Shown here: one piece after another, positions 51,755 through 63,368 of the stretch
Layout: each line of letters opens with the position of its first letter
Numbering within the stretch: the first letter of the stretch is position 1
DNA from: Pseudomonas cichorii
GTDB lineage: Bacteria; Pseudomonadota; Gammaproteobacteria; Pseudomonadales; Pseudomonadaceae
Assembly: GCF_015471405.1 (NCBI RefSeq)
Contig: NZ_BLVZ01000022.1
Location: 1-64,000 of the forward strand
Length of the DNA: 64,000 bases
Direction of reading: 5' to 3'
Notes under the pieces: generated by a model
Told to the model about the DNA's origin: nothing
Seen by the model: the letters and a program-made list of their open reading frames with translations, nothing else
Databases searched by the model: none
Translations under genes and position numbers: made by a program

Positions 51755-54298
51755 TTAAAGGCTGCGAGCAACCTGGACCTTCTCGAAGACTTCGATCTTG
51801 TCACCGACCTTGACGTCGTTGTAGCTCTTGACGCCGATACCGCATTCCATGCCGGCACGAACTTCAGAAGCATCGTCCTTGAAGCGACGCAGGGATTCCA
51901 GCTCGCCTTCAAAGATAACGATGTCGTCGCGCAGAACGCGGATTGGACGGTTACGGTGAACGACACCTTCAATAACCATACAACCTGCAATCGCGCCGAA
52001 CTTCGGCGAGCGGAACACGTCACGCACTTCGGCGATACCGAGGATGTTCTCGCGAACATCGCTGCCCAGCATACCGGTCAGTGCTTTCTTGACGTCTTCG
52101 ATGATGTCGTAGATCACGTTGTAGTAACGCATATCCAGACCTTCCTGCTCGACGATCTTGCGAGCGCCGGCATCGGCACGCACGTTGAAGCCGAACAGTA
52201 CAGCGTTGGAGGCCAGTGCCAGGTTGGCGTCGCTCTCGGTGATACCACCGACACCGCCACCGACAACACGCACTTGCACTTCGTCGTTACCCAGGCCGCC
52301 CAGGGCGCCCTGCAGTGCTTCCAGCGAACCACGGACGTCGGATTTGAGGACGATGTTAAGCGTCTTCTTCTCTTCCTGGCCCATGTTCTCGAAGATGTTT
52401 TCCAACTTGCCGGCATGAGCGCGAGCCAGTTTGACTTCGCGGAACTTGCCTTGACGGAACAGAGCGACCTCACGAGCCTTCTTCTCGTCAGCCAGTACGC
52501 TCATCTCGTCGCCAGCGTCCGGCGTGCCATCCAGACCGAGGATCTCGACCGGAATCGACGGGCCAGCCTCTTTTACAGGCTTGCCGTTCTCGTCGAGCAT
52601 GGCGCGGATACGACCGAAGTTCGAGCCGACCAGAACCATGTCGCCCTGACGCAGAGTACCGTCCTGAACCAGAACGGTCGCAACCGGGCCCCGGCCTTTG
52701 TCCAGACGGGATTCAACGACAACACCACGGCCAGGAGCCGATGGAGTGGCCTTGAGTTCCAGAACTTCAGCCTGCAGCAGGACCGCTTCGAGCAGTTCGT
52801 CGACGCCGGTACCCATTTTCGCGGAAACCGGAACGAAAGGCGTATCACCGCCCCACTCTTCGGAAGTCACGCCATGGACCGACAGTTCGCTGCGGATGCG
52901 ATCGAGGTCAGCGCCCGGCTTGTCGATCTTGTTCACTGCAACAACCAGCGGCACGCCAGCAGCTACGGCATGCTGAACGGCTTCGATGGTTTGCGGCATC
53001 ACGCCGTCGTCTGCTGCAACAACCAGGATGACGATATCGGTCGCCTTGGCACCACGGGCACGCATTGCGGTAAACGCGGCGTGACCAGGGGTGTCGAGGA
53101 AGGTGACCATGCCGCGTTCGGTTTCAACGTGGTAGGCACCGATGTGCTGGGTGATACCGCCGGCTTCGCCAGCAGCAACCTTGGCACGACGGATATAGTC
53201 GAGCAGGGAAGTCTTACCGTGGTCAACGTGGCCCATTACGGTCACGACCGGAGCACGGGAGAACGTCTCACCTACGAATTTCAGCGATTCGGCCAGGGAG
53301 TCTTCCAAGGCGTTGTCGCTGACCAGCGTGACCTTGTGGCCCAGCTCTTCGGCGATCAACTGGGCAGTTTCCTGATCCAGTACCTGGTTGATGGTCACCG
53401 GAGTGCCCAGCTTGAACATGAACTTGATGACTTCAGCTGCCTTGACGGACATCTGTGCCGACAGTTCGCCAACAGTGATCGTCTCGCCGATGGCAACGTC
53501 ACGAATAACCGGACCGGTAGGGTTCTGGAAACCGTGGGCATTGCGTTTCTTCAGCTTGGACTTGCCACGACCACCACGACGGAAACCATCGCTTTCTTCG
53601 TCGGTAGTACGAGGAGCAACGCGAACAGCCGGTGCCTTCTCTTTTACCGAAGCACGATGCGGGGCGTTCTTGCGCTCGCCGTCGCCGCCACGAGAGTTGC
53701 GATCATCGCCACGGGTCTTGTCCGGACGACGCTGATCGTCACGCTTGCGAACTTCGACAACAGGCGCAGCAGGTGCGGATGTTGGCGCAGGTGCCGCAGG
53801 GGCAGCAGGCGCTTCACGTACTGGCTCGGCAGCAGCCACAGGGGCTGGCGCAGGAGCAGCTTCTGCAACGACCGGTTGAGCAGCAGGCTGGCGACGCGCT
53901 TCTTCTTCGGCGCGGCGCTTGGCTTCTTCTTCAGCCTTTTGACGGGCGGCATTTTCTACCGCACGGCGTTCGTCCAGCTCACGCTTGCGCTCGGCTTCGA
54001 TTTCTTCCGGGCTGCGTTGCACGAAAACTTTCTTCTTGCGCACTTCAACGCTGATGCTTTTGCTGCCAGCAACGCGCAAGGTGCTCGTGGTCTTGCGCTG
54101 CAAGGTAATCTTGCGCGGCTCTTCCACTTTAGCCTTGTGGCTGCTTTTCAAGTGAGTCAGCAACGATTGCTTTTCACTGTCGGTCACATGTTCCTCGGCG
54201 GCGGTGTGCGGCAGACCTGCCTCACGCATCTGCTGCAGCAGGCGCTCTACCGGTGTTTTGACCTCATCGGCCAGTTGTTTCACCGTGACTTGCGTCAT
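51755..54298 (-). CDS. infB: translation initiation factor IF-2
   Basis: GTPase that brings initiator tRNA to the 30S subunit. The 847-residue protein has an N-terminal IF2-N domain (TQVTVKQLADEVKTPVERLLQQM), a long Lys/Glu/Ala/Pro-rich linker, the G domain with VMGHVDHGKTSLL, DTPGHAAF and NKIDKPGAD, and the EF-P-like C-terminal domains. It lies 26 bases after nusA. The gene for its ligand, an initiator tRNA, is about 2 kb upstream in this window. Confidence 0.97.
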   Translation of the reverse strand: MTQVTVKQLADEVKTPVERLLQQMREAGLPHTAAEEHVTDSEKQSLLTHLKSSHKAKVEEPRKITLQRKTTSTLRVAGSKSISVEVRKKKVFVQRSPEEIEAERKRELDERRAVENAARQKAEEEAKRRAEEEARRQPAAQPVVAEAAPAPAPVAAAEPVREAPAAPAAPAPTSAPAAPVVEVRKRDDQRRPDKTRGDDRNSRGGDGERKNAPHRASVKEKAPAVRVAPRTTDEESDGFRRGGRGKSKLKKRNAHGFQNPTGPVIRDVAIGETITVGELSAQMSVKAAEVIKFMFKLGTPVTINQVLDQETAQLIAEELGHKVTLVSDNALEDSLAESLKFVGETFSRAPVVTVMGHVDHGKTSLLDYIRRAKVAAGEAGGITQHIGAYHVETERGMVTFLDTPGHAAFTAMRARGAKATDIVILVVAADDGVMPQTIEAVQHAVAAGVPLVVAVNKIDKPGADLDRIRSELSVHGVTSEEWGGDTPFVPVSAKMGTGVDELLEAVLLQAEVLELKATPSAPGRGVVVESRLDKGRGPVATVLVQDGTLRQGDMVLVGSNFGRIRAMLDENGKPVKEAGPSIPVEILGLDGTPDAGDEMSVLADEKKAREVALFRQGKFREVKLARAHAGKLENIFENMGQEEKKTLNIVLKSDVRGSLEALQGALGGLGNDEVQVRVVGGGVGGITESDANLALASNAVLFGFNVRADAGARKIVEQEGLDMRYYNVIYDIIEDVKKALTGMLGSDVRENILGIAEVRDVFRSPKFGAIAGCMVIEGVVHRNRPIRVLRDDIVIFEGELESLRRFKDDASEVRAGMECGIGVKSYNDVKVGDKIEVFEKVQVARSL

Positions 54299-54324
54299 GC
54301 ACTTCTCTCCTCAGGCCGCGCCTG

Positions 54325-55806
54325 TTACTCGAACCAATGGGCTCGGGCGGCCATGATCAACTTGCCGGCACGATCATCGTCAATGCCGTCGATGTCGAGC
54401 AGGTCATCTATAGACTGCTCGGCCAGGTCTTCGCGGGTAATTACGCCGCGCACCGCCAGTTCCATCGCCAAATCCTTGTCCATACCCTCAAGCGAGAGCA
54501 GGTCTTCGGCCGGATGGGCGTCTGCCAGCTTTTCCTCAGTAGCGATGGCTTTAGTCAACAAGCGATCCTTGGCACGAGCGCGAAGCTCGTTGACGGTTTC
54601 TTCGTCAAAGCCATCGATGTTGAGCATTTCTTCCAGCGGTACGTAGGCAATCTCTTCCAGGCTTGTGAAGCCTTCATCAACCAGTACCTGCGCCAGATCT
54701 TCGTCGACTTCCAGCTCTTCGATGAAGTTGCGCAGAATGTCACCGGTCTCTGCCTGCTGCTTGGCCTGGATGTCCGATTCGGTCATCACGTTCAGGGTCC
54801 AGCCAGTCAACTGACTCGCCAGACGCACGTTCTGACCGCCACGACCAATGGCCTGAGCCAGGTTGTCCGCACCAACAGCGATATCCATTGCATGGGCATC
54901 TTCATCGACGATGATTGCCGCCACTTCTGCAGGGGACATTGCGTTGATCACGAACTGCGCCGGGTTATCGTCCCAGAGCACGATATCCACACGCTCGCCA
55001 CCCAACTCGCCGGATACGGCCTGAACACGCGAACCGCGCATGCCGATGCAGGCGCCTTGCGGGTCGATTCGTTTGTCCTTGGAGCGAACAGCGATCTTTG
55101 CACGAGAACCCGGGTCACGGGAGGCAGCCATCACCTCGATCAGACCTTCGGCAATTTCCGGTACTTCGATACGGAAAAGCTCGATCAGCATTTCTGGCGC
55201 AGTACGCGACAGAATCAGCTGAGGGCCACGGTTTTCAGTGCGGATTTCTTTCAGCAGAGCCCGCAGACGCACACCTACCCGGAAAGTTTCCCGGGAGATG
55301 ATGTCTTCGCGAGCCAGCAATGCTTCGGCATTGTTGCCCAGGTCAACGATGACATTGTCACGTGTAACCTTTTTAACAGTACCGGAAATGATTTCGCCCA
55401 GACGCTCGCGATAGGCATCGACCACCTGAGCACGCTCGGCTTCACGAACCTTTTGCACAATGACTTGCTTGGCGGTCTGCGCAGCAATACGACCGAACTC
55501 GATGGACTCGATCTTCTCTTCGATCAGATCGCCAGCGACAGCACCCGGCTTTTTAGCCTGGGCCTGGTCTACAGCCAACTCGTAGGCCGGATCGTCCAGA
55601 TCTTCGTCTTCGACCACAGTCCAGCGACGGAACGTCTCGTAGTTCCCGGTGTGGCGGTTGATTTCCACACGCAGCTCAACTTCATCTTCGAAACGCTTCT
55701 TGGTAGCAGTGGCAAGAGCCAGCTCCAACGCTTCAAAAATCACTCCTGCCGGAACGCCCTTTTCATTGGACACCGACTCAACAACCAGCAGTACTTCTTT
55801 GCTCAT
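54325..55806 (-). CDS. nusA: transcription termination/antitermination factor NusA
   Basis: RNA polymerase-associated factor for pausing, termination and antitermination. From ATG 55806 it is 493 residues: N-terminal polymerase-binding domain, S1 domain (ISGTVKKVTRDNVIVDLG), two KH domains (IDPQGACIGMRGSRVQAVSGEL and IGRGGQNVRLASQLTGW), then two acidic helix-hairpin repeats at the C-terminus (LVDEGFTSLEEIAYVP). In-frame codons upstream of 55806 lack a good site. Cotranscribed with rimP. Confidence 0.97.
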   Translation of the reverse strand: MSKEVLLVVESVSNEKGVPAGVIFEALELALATATKKRFEDEVELRVEINRHTGNYETFRRWTVVEDEDLDDPAYELAVDQAQAKKPGAVAGDLIEEKIESIEFGRIAAQTAKQVIVQKVREAERAQVVDAYRERLGEIISGTVKKVTRDNVIVDLGNNAEALLAREDIISRETFRVGVRLRALLKEIRTENRGPQLILSRTAPEMLIELFRIEVPEIAEGLIEVMAASRDPGSRAKIAVRSKDKRIDPQGACIGMRGSRVQAVSGELGGERVDIVLWDDNPAQFVINAMSPAEVAAIIVDEDAHAMDIAVGADNLAQAIGRGGQNVRLASQLTGWTLNVMTESDIQAKQQAETGDILRNFIEELEVDEDLAQVLVDEGFTSLEEIAYVPLEEMLNIDGFDEETVNELRARAKDRLLTKAIATEEKLADAHPAEDLLSLEGMDKDLAMELAVRGVITREDLAEQSIDDLLDIDGIDDDRAGKLIMAARAHWFE

Positions 55807-55865
55807 CGTACGCCTCGCCTTTCGCAAGCCATTGGATCCGCGGGATCCGCAGTATCTGGCACGTC

Positions 55866-56324
55866 TCAGTCAAACGTGGGAATAATGTTGGCTTTGTCGA
55901 TCAAGTCGATCGGCAACAGGTACTCGTGATCTTCTACATGCACCACGACATCCTGCTCCTCCACCCCGCGGAGAAGGCCTTGAAAGTTGCGTCGACCATC
56001 GAATGGCGAGCGCAGCTTTATTTTCACTTGTTCCCCAGCGTGCAAAGCAAACTGTTCAAGAGTGAACAGCGGGCGATCCATGCCGGGAGAAGACACTTCA
56101 AGCGTGTATTCAGCACTGATGGGATCTTCAACATCCAAAACACCGCTGACCTGGCGACTGACTATTTCGCAGTCCTCCACCAGAACGCCGCCTTCTTTGT
56201 CGATATAAATACGCAGCAGTGAATGTCGGCCCTGGGAAAGAAATTCAATTCCCCAGCATTGATAGCCAAGAGCCTCGACCACCGGGGCCAACAAGGCCTG
56301 CAACTGTTCTAGCTTGCTCGACAC
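55866..56324 (-). CDS. rimP: ribosome maturation factor RimP
   Basis: Needed for 30S assembly, near S12. The 152-residue protein starts at GTG 56324 (SSKLEQLQALLAPVVEALGYQ), the family start; an ATG 18 bases upstream is in frame. Motifs VEDPISAEYTLEVSSPGMDRPLF and FDGRRNFQGLLRG identify it. First gene of rimP-nusA-infB; preceded by a structured leader with an intrinsic terminator. Confidence 0.95.
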   Translation of the reverse strand: MSSKLEQLQALLAPVVEALGYQCWGIEFLSQGRHSLLRIYIDKEGGVLVEDCEIVSRQVSGVLDVEDPISAEYTLEVSSPGMDRPLFTLEQFALHAGEQVKIKLRSPFDGRRNFQGLLRGVEEQDVVVHVEDHEYLLPIDLIDKANIIPTFD

Positions 56325-56329
56325 CTGAA

Positions 56330-56415
56330 CCCCCTCGTGCATGCTTTAGAAATAAAAAAATGGGCTAAAGCCCATCATGAAAACGCCGCTGAACATCGGC
56401 GTTATGTACTGTCCA
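56330..56415 (-). promoter_or_regulatory. rimP leader with attenuator-like terminator
   Basis: On the minus strand two hairpins lie between the initiator tRNA and rimP: AACGCCG/CGGCGTT (56382-56403), then ATGGGC-TTTA-GCCCAT followed by TTTTTTTA (56352-56375), ending about 28 bases before the rimP GTG. A conserved rimP leader RNA with this placement has been described in pseudomonads. The second hairpin can equally stop transcription coming from the tRNAs. Confidence 0.75.
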
Positions 56416-56417
56416 GC

Positions 56418-56446
56418 TAACAAAAAGCCCCTAGAATAGGGGCTTC
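56418..56446 (-). terminator. intrinsic terminator after tRNA-fMet
   Basis: On the minus strand AAGCCCC-TATTCTA-GGGGCTT followed by TTTG, seven bases after the tRNA 3' end. Confidence 0.85.
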
Positions 56447-56453
56447 GCGAAAC

Positions 56454-56530
<77 letters not shown>

Positions 56531-56589
56531 ACAAAGCTGGGGCGGAAGTATACGACCGATCCCTTAAAGGGTCAATCCAACATCCACCT

Positions 56590-56616
56590 ACAAGAAAGCC
56601 CGCTAGTGCGGGCTAT
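56590..56616 (-). terminator. hairpin after tRNA-Leu
   Basis: On the minus strand AGCCCGC-ACTA-GCGGGCT followed by TTCTTG: 7-bp stem, moderate T content. Confidence 0.7.
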
Positions 56617-56626
56617 CCTGCTTAAT

Positions 56627-56712
56627 TGGTACCGAGAAGGGGACTCGAACCCCTACACCCTATGGGCACAACCACCTCAAGGTTGCGTGTCTACCAATTC
56701 CACCACCTCGGC
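56627..56712 (-). tRNA. tRNA-Leu (GAG)
   Basis: An 86-base class II tRNA with acceptor stem GCCGAGG, anticodon GAG in the loop TTGAGGT, a long variable arm (TGCCCATAGGGTG), the T-arm GGTTCGAGTCC and an encoded CCA. Lies between secG and the initiator tRNA. Confidence 0.95.
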
Positions 56713-56759
56713 ATTACAACTCTTTTTGGCGACCTCAACAAACATCGCCGAATTCTTTT

Positions 56760-57140
56760 TTACTTCTGCTCTGGAGCTTGAGGTACGTCAGCTGGAACTA
56801 CCGCTGGCTTTTGCCCTTCGAGCACCGGAACATCATCTGCTGCCGGTTTTTGTTTCACTTCCAATACCGCTGGATTTGGTAAACCTACTTCAGTCAGCCC
56901 TTGAGCTTTCTCTTTAGCAAAGTAACCTAACCCCAAGCTGGTTATGAAAAAAGCTGCGGCGAGTATAGCAGTAAACTTACTGAGAAAGGTAGAGGTTCCT
57001 TGCCCTCCGAACACAGTATTTGATGCACCTGCTCCGAAAGACGCACCGGCGTCCGCACCTTTACCCTGCTGCAGCAATACCAGGACAACAACGCCCAGAG
57101 CGCCCAGCAGATGAAAAACGACTACGACTGTTTCCAGCAT
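56760..57140 (-). CDS. secG: preprotein translocase subunit SecG
   Basis: Small SecYEG subunit aiding Sec export. The 126-residue product starts at ATG 57140 (MLETVVVVFHLLGALGVVVLVLLQ). It has two membrane segments (about 2-21 and 52-72) around the conserved GKGADAGASFGAGASNTVFG loop, and a Pro/Lys-rich tail. In-frame codons before 57140 overlap tpiA. Follows tpiA directly as in many gammaproteobacteria. Confidence 0.96.
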   Translation of the reverse strand: MLETVVVVFHLLGALGVVVLVLLQQGKGADAGASFGAGASNTVFGGQGTSTFLSKFTAILAAAFFITSLGLGYFAKEKAQGLTEVGLPNPAVLEVKQKPAADDVPVLEGQKPAVVPADVPQAPEQK

Positions 57141-57144
57141 TTTT

Positions 57145-57900
57145 TCAGTTTCCCGCGGCGCGACAGATCGCACCGAACTCATCTGCATTCAGGGAAGCTC
57201 CACCAATGAGCCCCCCATCGATATCCGGCATGCTGAACAACTCGACCGCATTGGCCGCCTTCACGCTGCCGCCATAAAGAAGACGCACGCCTTGTGCGAC
57301 TTCGGAATTCTCTTTCGCCAGCTGCGCGCGAATAGCTGCGTGCACGTCCTGCGCCTGCTGAGGCGAGGCTGTCAGCCCGGTACCAATGGCCCAGACCGGC
57401 TCGTAAGCGATTACCGCATCAACAAATGCACCAATGCCAAACTCGGCGATGATGCTATCGAGCTGCTGCCCGACAACTTCCAGCGTCTGACCCGCTTCGC
57501 GCTGCTCAAGGGTTTCCCCTACACACAACACCGGTATCAGGCCGCTCGCCTGAATCGCCGCAAACTTGCGATTGAGAACATCATCCTGCTCACCAATCAA
57601 TTGGCGGCGCTCGGAGTGCCCAACCAGTACAAACCTGCAACCTGCATCAGCAAGCTGACTCGACGCTATCTCGCCTGTCAGCGCACCCTGTGCTGCCTGT
57701 ATCGCAGCATCCTGGGCACCAACGGCGATGGACTGGCCCTTGAGCCCTTCAACCGCCTGAGCGATGTAGAGACTCGGAGGCATAACCGCGATATCAACAT
57801 CGCTTGGCAGAACCTGCCCGGCAAGCCCGTCGATCAGCTCAGCGACGCTGGCGCGGGTACCGTGCATCTTCCAGTTACCAGCTACCATAGGGCGACGCAT
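57145..57900 (-). CDS. tpiA: triosephosphate isomerase
   Basis: Interconverts dihydroxyacetone phosphate and glyceraldehyde-3-phosphate. The 251-residue TIM barrel has the lysine in GNWKMHG, the histidine in LVGHSERRQ, the catalytic glutamate in IAYEPVWAIGTG and the phosphate loop LLYGGSVKAAN. Stop lies four bases before the secG start. Confidence 0.97.
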   Translation of the reverse strand: MRRPMVAGNWKMHGTRASVAELIDGLAGQVLPSDVDIAVMPPSLYIAQAVEGLKGQSIAVGAQDAAIQAAQGALTGEIASSQLADAGCRFVLVGHSERRQLIGEQDDVLNRKFAAIQASGLIPVLCVGETLEQREAGQTLEVVGQQLDSIIAEFGIGAFVDAVIAYEPVWAIGTGLTASPQQAQDVHAAIRAQLAKENSEVAQGVRLLYGGSVKAANAVELFSMPDIDGGLIGGASLNADEFGAICRAAGN

Positions 57901-57966
57901 GCTACACCTCGTCGGTCAAAGTGGGCGCAGATGTTACCCAACACTTTCAACACTGGCAAGCCAAAA

Positions 57967-59307
57967 TCAGGCGCAAACTTCAGCAACAAGCTTCGCCAGC
58001 TCATCGGCATAGTTTCTGACCTGAGTTTCGTCCTCACCCTCGACCATGACCCGCACCAATGGCTCGGTGCCAGACTTGCGCAGCAAGACGCGACCACGCC
58101 CCGCCATTTCCGCCGTAACACGGGCACAGGCTTCCTGTACCGACGGATGGGAAACCGGATCCACACCACCGCCAAAGCGCACATTGACCAATACCTGAGG
58201 GCATTTGCGCAGCGCCTGACGAATCTCGCACAGGCTGACACCCCGACGACGCAAGGCAAGCAGCACCTGCAAGGCAGCAATAATCGCATCCCCCGTCGTG
58301 GTGTGCTGGAAGCAGACGATATGCCCGGAGTTTTCACCGCCGATCTGCCAGTCGCGCTCCAGCAGCTCGGCAATCACATAGCGGTCACCGACATTGGCCC
58401 GCACGAATGGAATATTCTTCTCGGCAAGTGCCAGCTCAAGCCCCAGGTTGCTCATCAGGGTACCGACCACGCCGCCCCGCAAACGACCACGCTCCTGCAG
58501 ATCACAGGCAATGATGTACAGAAGCTCGTCGCCATCGACGATCGCCCCCGTATGATCAACCATCAGAACCCGGTCGCCATCGCCATCGAATGCGATCCCC
58601 AGATCAGCCTTTTCAGACACCACGGCAGCCTGCAACGCTTCCATGTGGGTGGAACCGCAATCCTTGTTGATATTGAGCCCATCAGGTTGCGCCGACAGCA
58701 CAACGACCTGCGCGCCCAATTCACGGAAAACGTTGGGGGCCACTTTATAGGTAGCGCCGTGTGCGCAGTCGATCACCAGCTTAAGGCCGGCAAAACTGGT
58801 ACTGGTCGGCACACTGCTTTTACAGAATTCGATATAACGTCCGGCCGCATCGTTGATACGCGAAACCTTGCCGAGCTTTTCGGATTCGGCGACGGTCATC
58901 GGCGTATCCAGCAGCTCTTCAATCATCTTCTCGATCTCGTCAGGCAGCTTGGTGCCCTTGCCCGAGAAGAACTTGATGCCATTGTCGTAATGCGGATTGT
59001 GGGAGGCACTGATAACAATGCCCGCCTCGGCATGAAAGGTGCGGGTCAGATACGCGATAGCCGGTGTAGGCATCGGACCAAGCAGCATGACATCCGCCCC
59101 GGCAGCCGAAATACCGGCCTCCAGCGCAGACTCGAACATGTAACCGGAGATGCGCGTGTCCTTGCCGACAAGAATCCTGCAGGCGCCCATTCGGCGAAAT
59201 GCCATGCCGGCAGCCCAGCCGAGCTTGAGCATGAACTCAGGCGTGATTGGAAACTGTCCTACCCGACCACGAATGCCGTCAGTTCCGAAATACTTTCTTG
59301 TAGTCAT
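57967..59307 (-). CDS. glmM: phosphoglucosamine mutase
   Basis: Converts glucosamine-6-phosphate to glucosamine-1-phosphate for UDP-GlcNAc. The 446-residue enzyme has the phosphoserine loop VISASHNPHYDNGIKFF with the serine near 103, the metal loop DGDGDRVLMVDH near 240, and the sugar-binding GGENSGH. N-terminus KYFGTDGIRGRVG is typical. Downstream of folP, as in E. coli. Confidence 0.97.
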   Translation of the reverse strand: MTTRKYFGTDGIRGRVGQFPITPEFMLKLGWAAGMAFRRMGACRILVGKDTRISGYMFESALEAGISAAGADVMLLGPMPTPAIAYLTRTFHAEAGIVISASHNPHYDNGIKFFSGKGTKLPDEIEKMIEELLDTPMTVAESEKLGKVSRINDAAGRYIEFCKSSVPTSTSFAGLKLVIDCAHGATYKVAPNVFRELGAQVVVLSAQPDGLNINKDCGSTHMEALQAAVVSEKADLGIAFDGDGDRVLMVDHTGAIVDGDELLYIIACDLQERGRLRGGVVGTLMSNLGLELALAEKNIPFVRANVGDRYVIAELLERDWQIGGENSGHIVCFQHTTTGDAIIAALQVLLALRRRGVSLCEIRQALRKCPQVLVNVRFGGGVDPVSHPSVQEACARVTAEMAGRGRVLLRKSGTEPLVRVMVEGEDETQVRNYADELAKLVAEVCA

Positions 59308-59327
59308 AAATGCTGCTCCGCAGTTTC

Positions 59328-60179
59328 TTACTCAGCCGATTCGACAGCTGCAATCATGCGCACCACATCAGCCGTTTCGGCGACGTCGTGCACACGTAGA
59401 ATTCGAGCCCCTTTGGTCATCGCCAAAGCGGCCAATGCAAGGCCTCCATACAACCGCTCCCCGACAGGACGCTCCAGCACGGCACCGATCATGCTTTTGC
59501 GCGAAACCCCGACCAGTAACGGTCGCCCAAGAGAATGCAGGGCCTGCATATGCTTGAACAGACTCAGGTTGTGATCCAGCGTCTTGGCGAAACCGAAGCC
59601 GGGATCAAGGATGATCCGGTCACGCTCGATACCTGCCGCCGCACACTGATTCATCCGCTCAAGCAGAAAAGCGCTGACCTCACCCAGCAGGTCGGTGTAA
59701 CGCGGGTCATCCTGCATATTGCCCGGCTCGCCGAGCATGTGCATCAGACAGACCGGCAGACCTGTCTGAGCGGCAGCCACCAGGGCACCAGGGCGACCCA
59801 ACGAACGCACATCATTGATAAGCCCCGCACCGAGACGAGCCGTTTCGAGCATGACTTCAGGCGTGGAGGTATCAACCGAAACAATGACGTCCAGTTCGCG
59901 GCCGATAGCTTCTACCACCGGCGCAACCCGTTCAAGCTCTTCAGCAGGAGAAACAGGAGGCGCACCAGGACGAGTTGACTCGCCACCGACATCAATCAGA
60001 GTCGCACCCGCCAGAACCATGCCCTCGGCATGACGCAAGGCTGCATCAAGCTGGCTGTAACGGCCGCCATCCGAGAATGAATCTGGAGTTGCATTGAGGA
60101 TGCCCATCACGTGCGTACGGGCCAAATCAAGAACCCGGTTGCCGCAAGGCAACCGGGTCGGGTACAGCGTAGATGTCAT
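59328..60179 (-). CDS. folP: dihydropteroate synthase
   Basis: Joins p-aminobenzoate to the pterin pyrophosphate made by FolK; the sulfonamide target. The 283-residue protein has MGILNATPDSFSDGG, DVGGESTRPGA, SVDTSTPEV and DPGFGFAKTLDHN. Sits between ftsH and glmM, the usual order. Confidence 0.97.
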   Translation of the reverse strand: MTSTLYPTRLPCGNRVLDLARTHVMGILNATPDSFSDGGRYSQLDAALRHAEGMVLAGATLIDVGGESTRPGAPPVSPAEELERVAPVVEAIGRELDVIVSVDTSTPEVMLETARLGAGLINDVRSLGRPGALVAAAQTGLPVCLMHMLGEPGNMQDDPRYTDLLGEVSAFLLERMNQCAAAGIERDRIILDPGFGFAKTLDHNLSLFKHMQALHSLGRPLLVGVSRKSMIGAVLERPVGERLYGGLALAALAMTKGARILRVHDVAETADVVRMIAAVESAE

Positions 60180-60187
60180 GTCAGACC

Positions 60188-62089
<1,902 letters not shown>

Positions 62090-62282
62090 ATCGTTCAATT
62101 AGCTACCCTCTGAAGCAAGCTCCACGCAGGAAGCGTGCCTCGCATGATATTCACCGGCCTAACTTACTACAGAACCTACAGATGTGGCAGGCACCGTCTG
62201 TAACCCTTTGTGAAACTTTGACTGCATGATGGTCATACATGCGCCATCAGCATAGCCATTTGAAAAAAGCTATCGACCACCA

Positions 62283-62933
62283 TCAAAGACGCTCATCGCT
62301 TGCAGCGCCTTCGACTGCGCGAAAACCGCGAGCCAGCAGGTATTGCTCACGAGACCTGTCTCGCGACGACAACGGCTTGCGCATCTGCACCTTGTCGAAA
62401 AGCTTGCGGATATCCTTGTGGTACACATCAAAGCCCTCGCCCTGGAAGACCTTGATCAGGAAATCACCACCCGGTCGCAAGACCCGACCTGCAAGATCCA
62501 GTGCCAACTCGCAGAGGAACATTGCACGCGGCATGTCCACTGCACTCAATCCACTCATATTGGGGGCCATATCGGAAATCACAAGGTCTACCTGCGTATT
62601 GCCGACAGCTTCCAGGATTTGAGCGAGAACCGCGTCCTCGGTGAAGTCCCCTTTGATGAAGGTCACATCGGGGATGCTGTCCATATCAAGGATATCGGAC
62701 GCGATCAGGCGACCCTGACCACCAATCAGACGACTGGTCACCTGAGACCACCCCCCCGGAGCCGCCCCAAGGTCAATGACCGTCATGCCTGGACGGATGA
62801 TCTTGTCCTTCTCCTGGATCTCCAGAAGCTTGTAGCTGGCACGGGAACGGTAACCGTCCTTTTGCGCCATTTTGACGTATTTGTCATCAAAGTGTTCTTT
62901 GAGCCAGTTATGGCTTGTCTTGGAACGGGCCAC
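62283..62933 (-). CDS. rlmE: 23S rRNA (uridine(2552)-2'-O)-methyltransferase
   Basis: Methylates U2552 in the A-loop of 23S rRNA (RrmJ/FtsJ). The 216-residue protein starts at GTG 62933 with GAGGTG four bases upstream. It opens with ARSKTSHNWLKEHFDDKYVK and shows the SAM site DLGAAPGGWSQV, catalytic DMAPNMSG and KVFQGEGFD. In the order rlmE-ftsH, and divergent from yhbY. Confidence 0.96.
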   Translation of the reverse strand: MARSKTSHNWLKEHFDDKYVKMAQKDGYRSRASYKLLEIQEKDKIIRPGMTVIDLGAAPGGWSQVTSRLIGGQGRLIASDILDMDSIPDVTFIKGDFTEDAVLAQILEAVGNTQVDLVISDMAPNMSGLSAVDMPRAMFLCELALDLAGRVLRPGGDFLIKVFQGEGFDVYHKDIRKLFDKVQMRKPLSSRDRSREQYLLARGFRAVEGAASDERL

Positions 62934-63039
62934 GGGGCACCTCAAAAATAAAACGAGTCGTGATTAACTGGGCGGTCCCGGACTCGCTCGGGTAAACTGG
63001 CCGCCGCTTTTTTACAAGATCAGACGCAGGGGTCAGATT

Positions 63040-63348
63040 ATGCCGCTCACTCAAGAGCAGAAGAAACAATACAAATCCATTGGCCACCATCTGAAACCAG
63101 TATTGATCGTGGCTGACAATGGTTTGACTGAAGGTGTGCTCGCCGAACTTGAACGCGCACTGAGCGATCACGAGCTGATCAAGATCAAGCTCAACATCCT
63201 CGATCGCGAAAGCCGCCTCCAGACCATCGCAGAGCTCTGCAAGGCCGGTTCAGCGGACCTTGTGCAGGTCATCGGCAAAATGGCGTTGATCTATCGCAAG
63301 AACCCAAAGGTAAACAAGCAATTGTCCAACGTCCACCGCGCAAGCTGA
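63040..63348 (+). CDS. yhbY: ribosome assembly RNA-binding protein YhbY
   Basis: CRS1/YhbY-domain protein of 102 residues that binds the 50S subunit precursor. Features are HHLKPVLIVADNGLTEGVLAELERAL and the GxxG-type loop region, ending with VQVIGKMALIYRKNPK. Divergent from rlmE, sharing the 106-base promoter gap, and near greA, as in many gammaproteobacteria. Confidence 0.95.
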   Translation: MPLTQEQKKQYKSIGHHLKPVLIVADNGLTEGVLAELERALSDHELIKIKLNILDRESRLQTIAELCKAGSADLVQVIGKMALIYRKNPKVNKQLSNVHRAS

Positions 63349-63368
63349 TTTAAAAAGCCAGGGCGCCT

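Noticed and set aside
51719..54646. 975-codon open frame on the plus strand
   Set aside because: Antisense of infB and nusA; the opposite strand encodes clear IF2 motifs.
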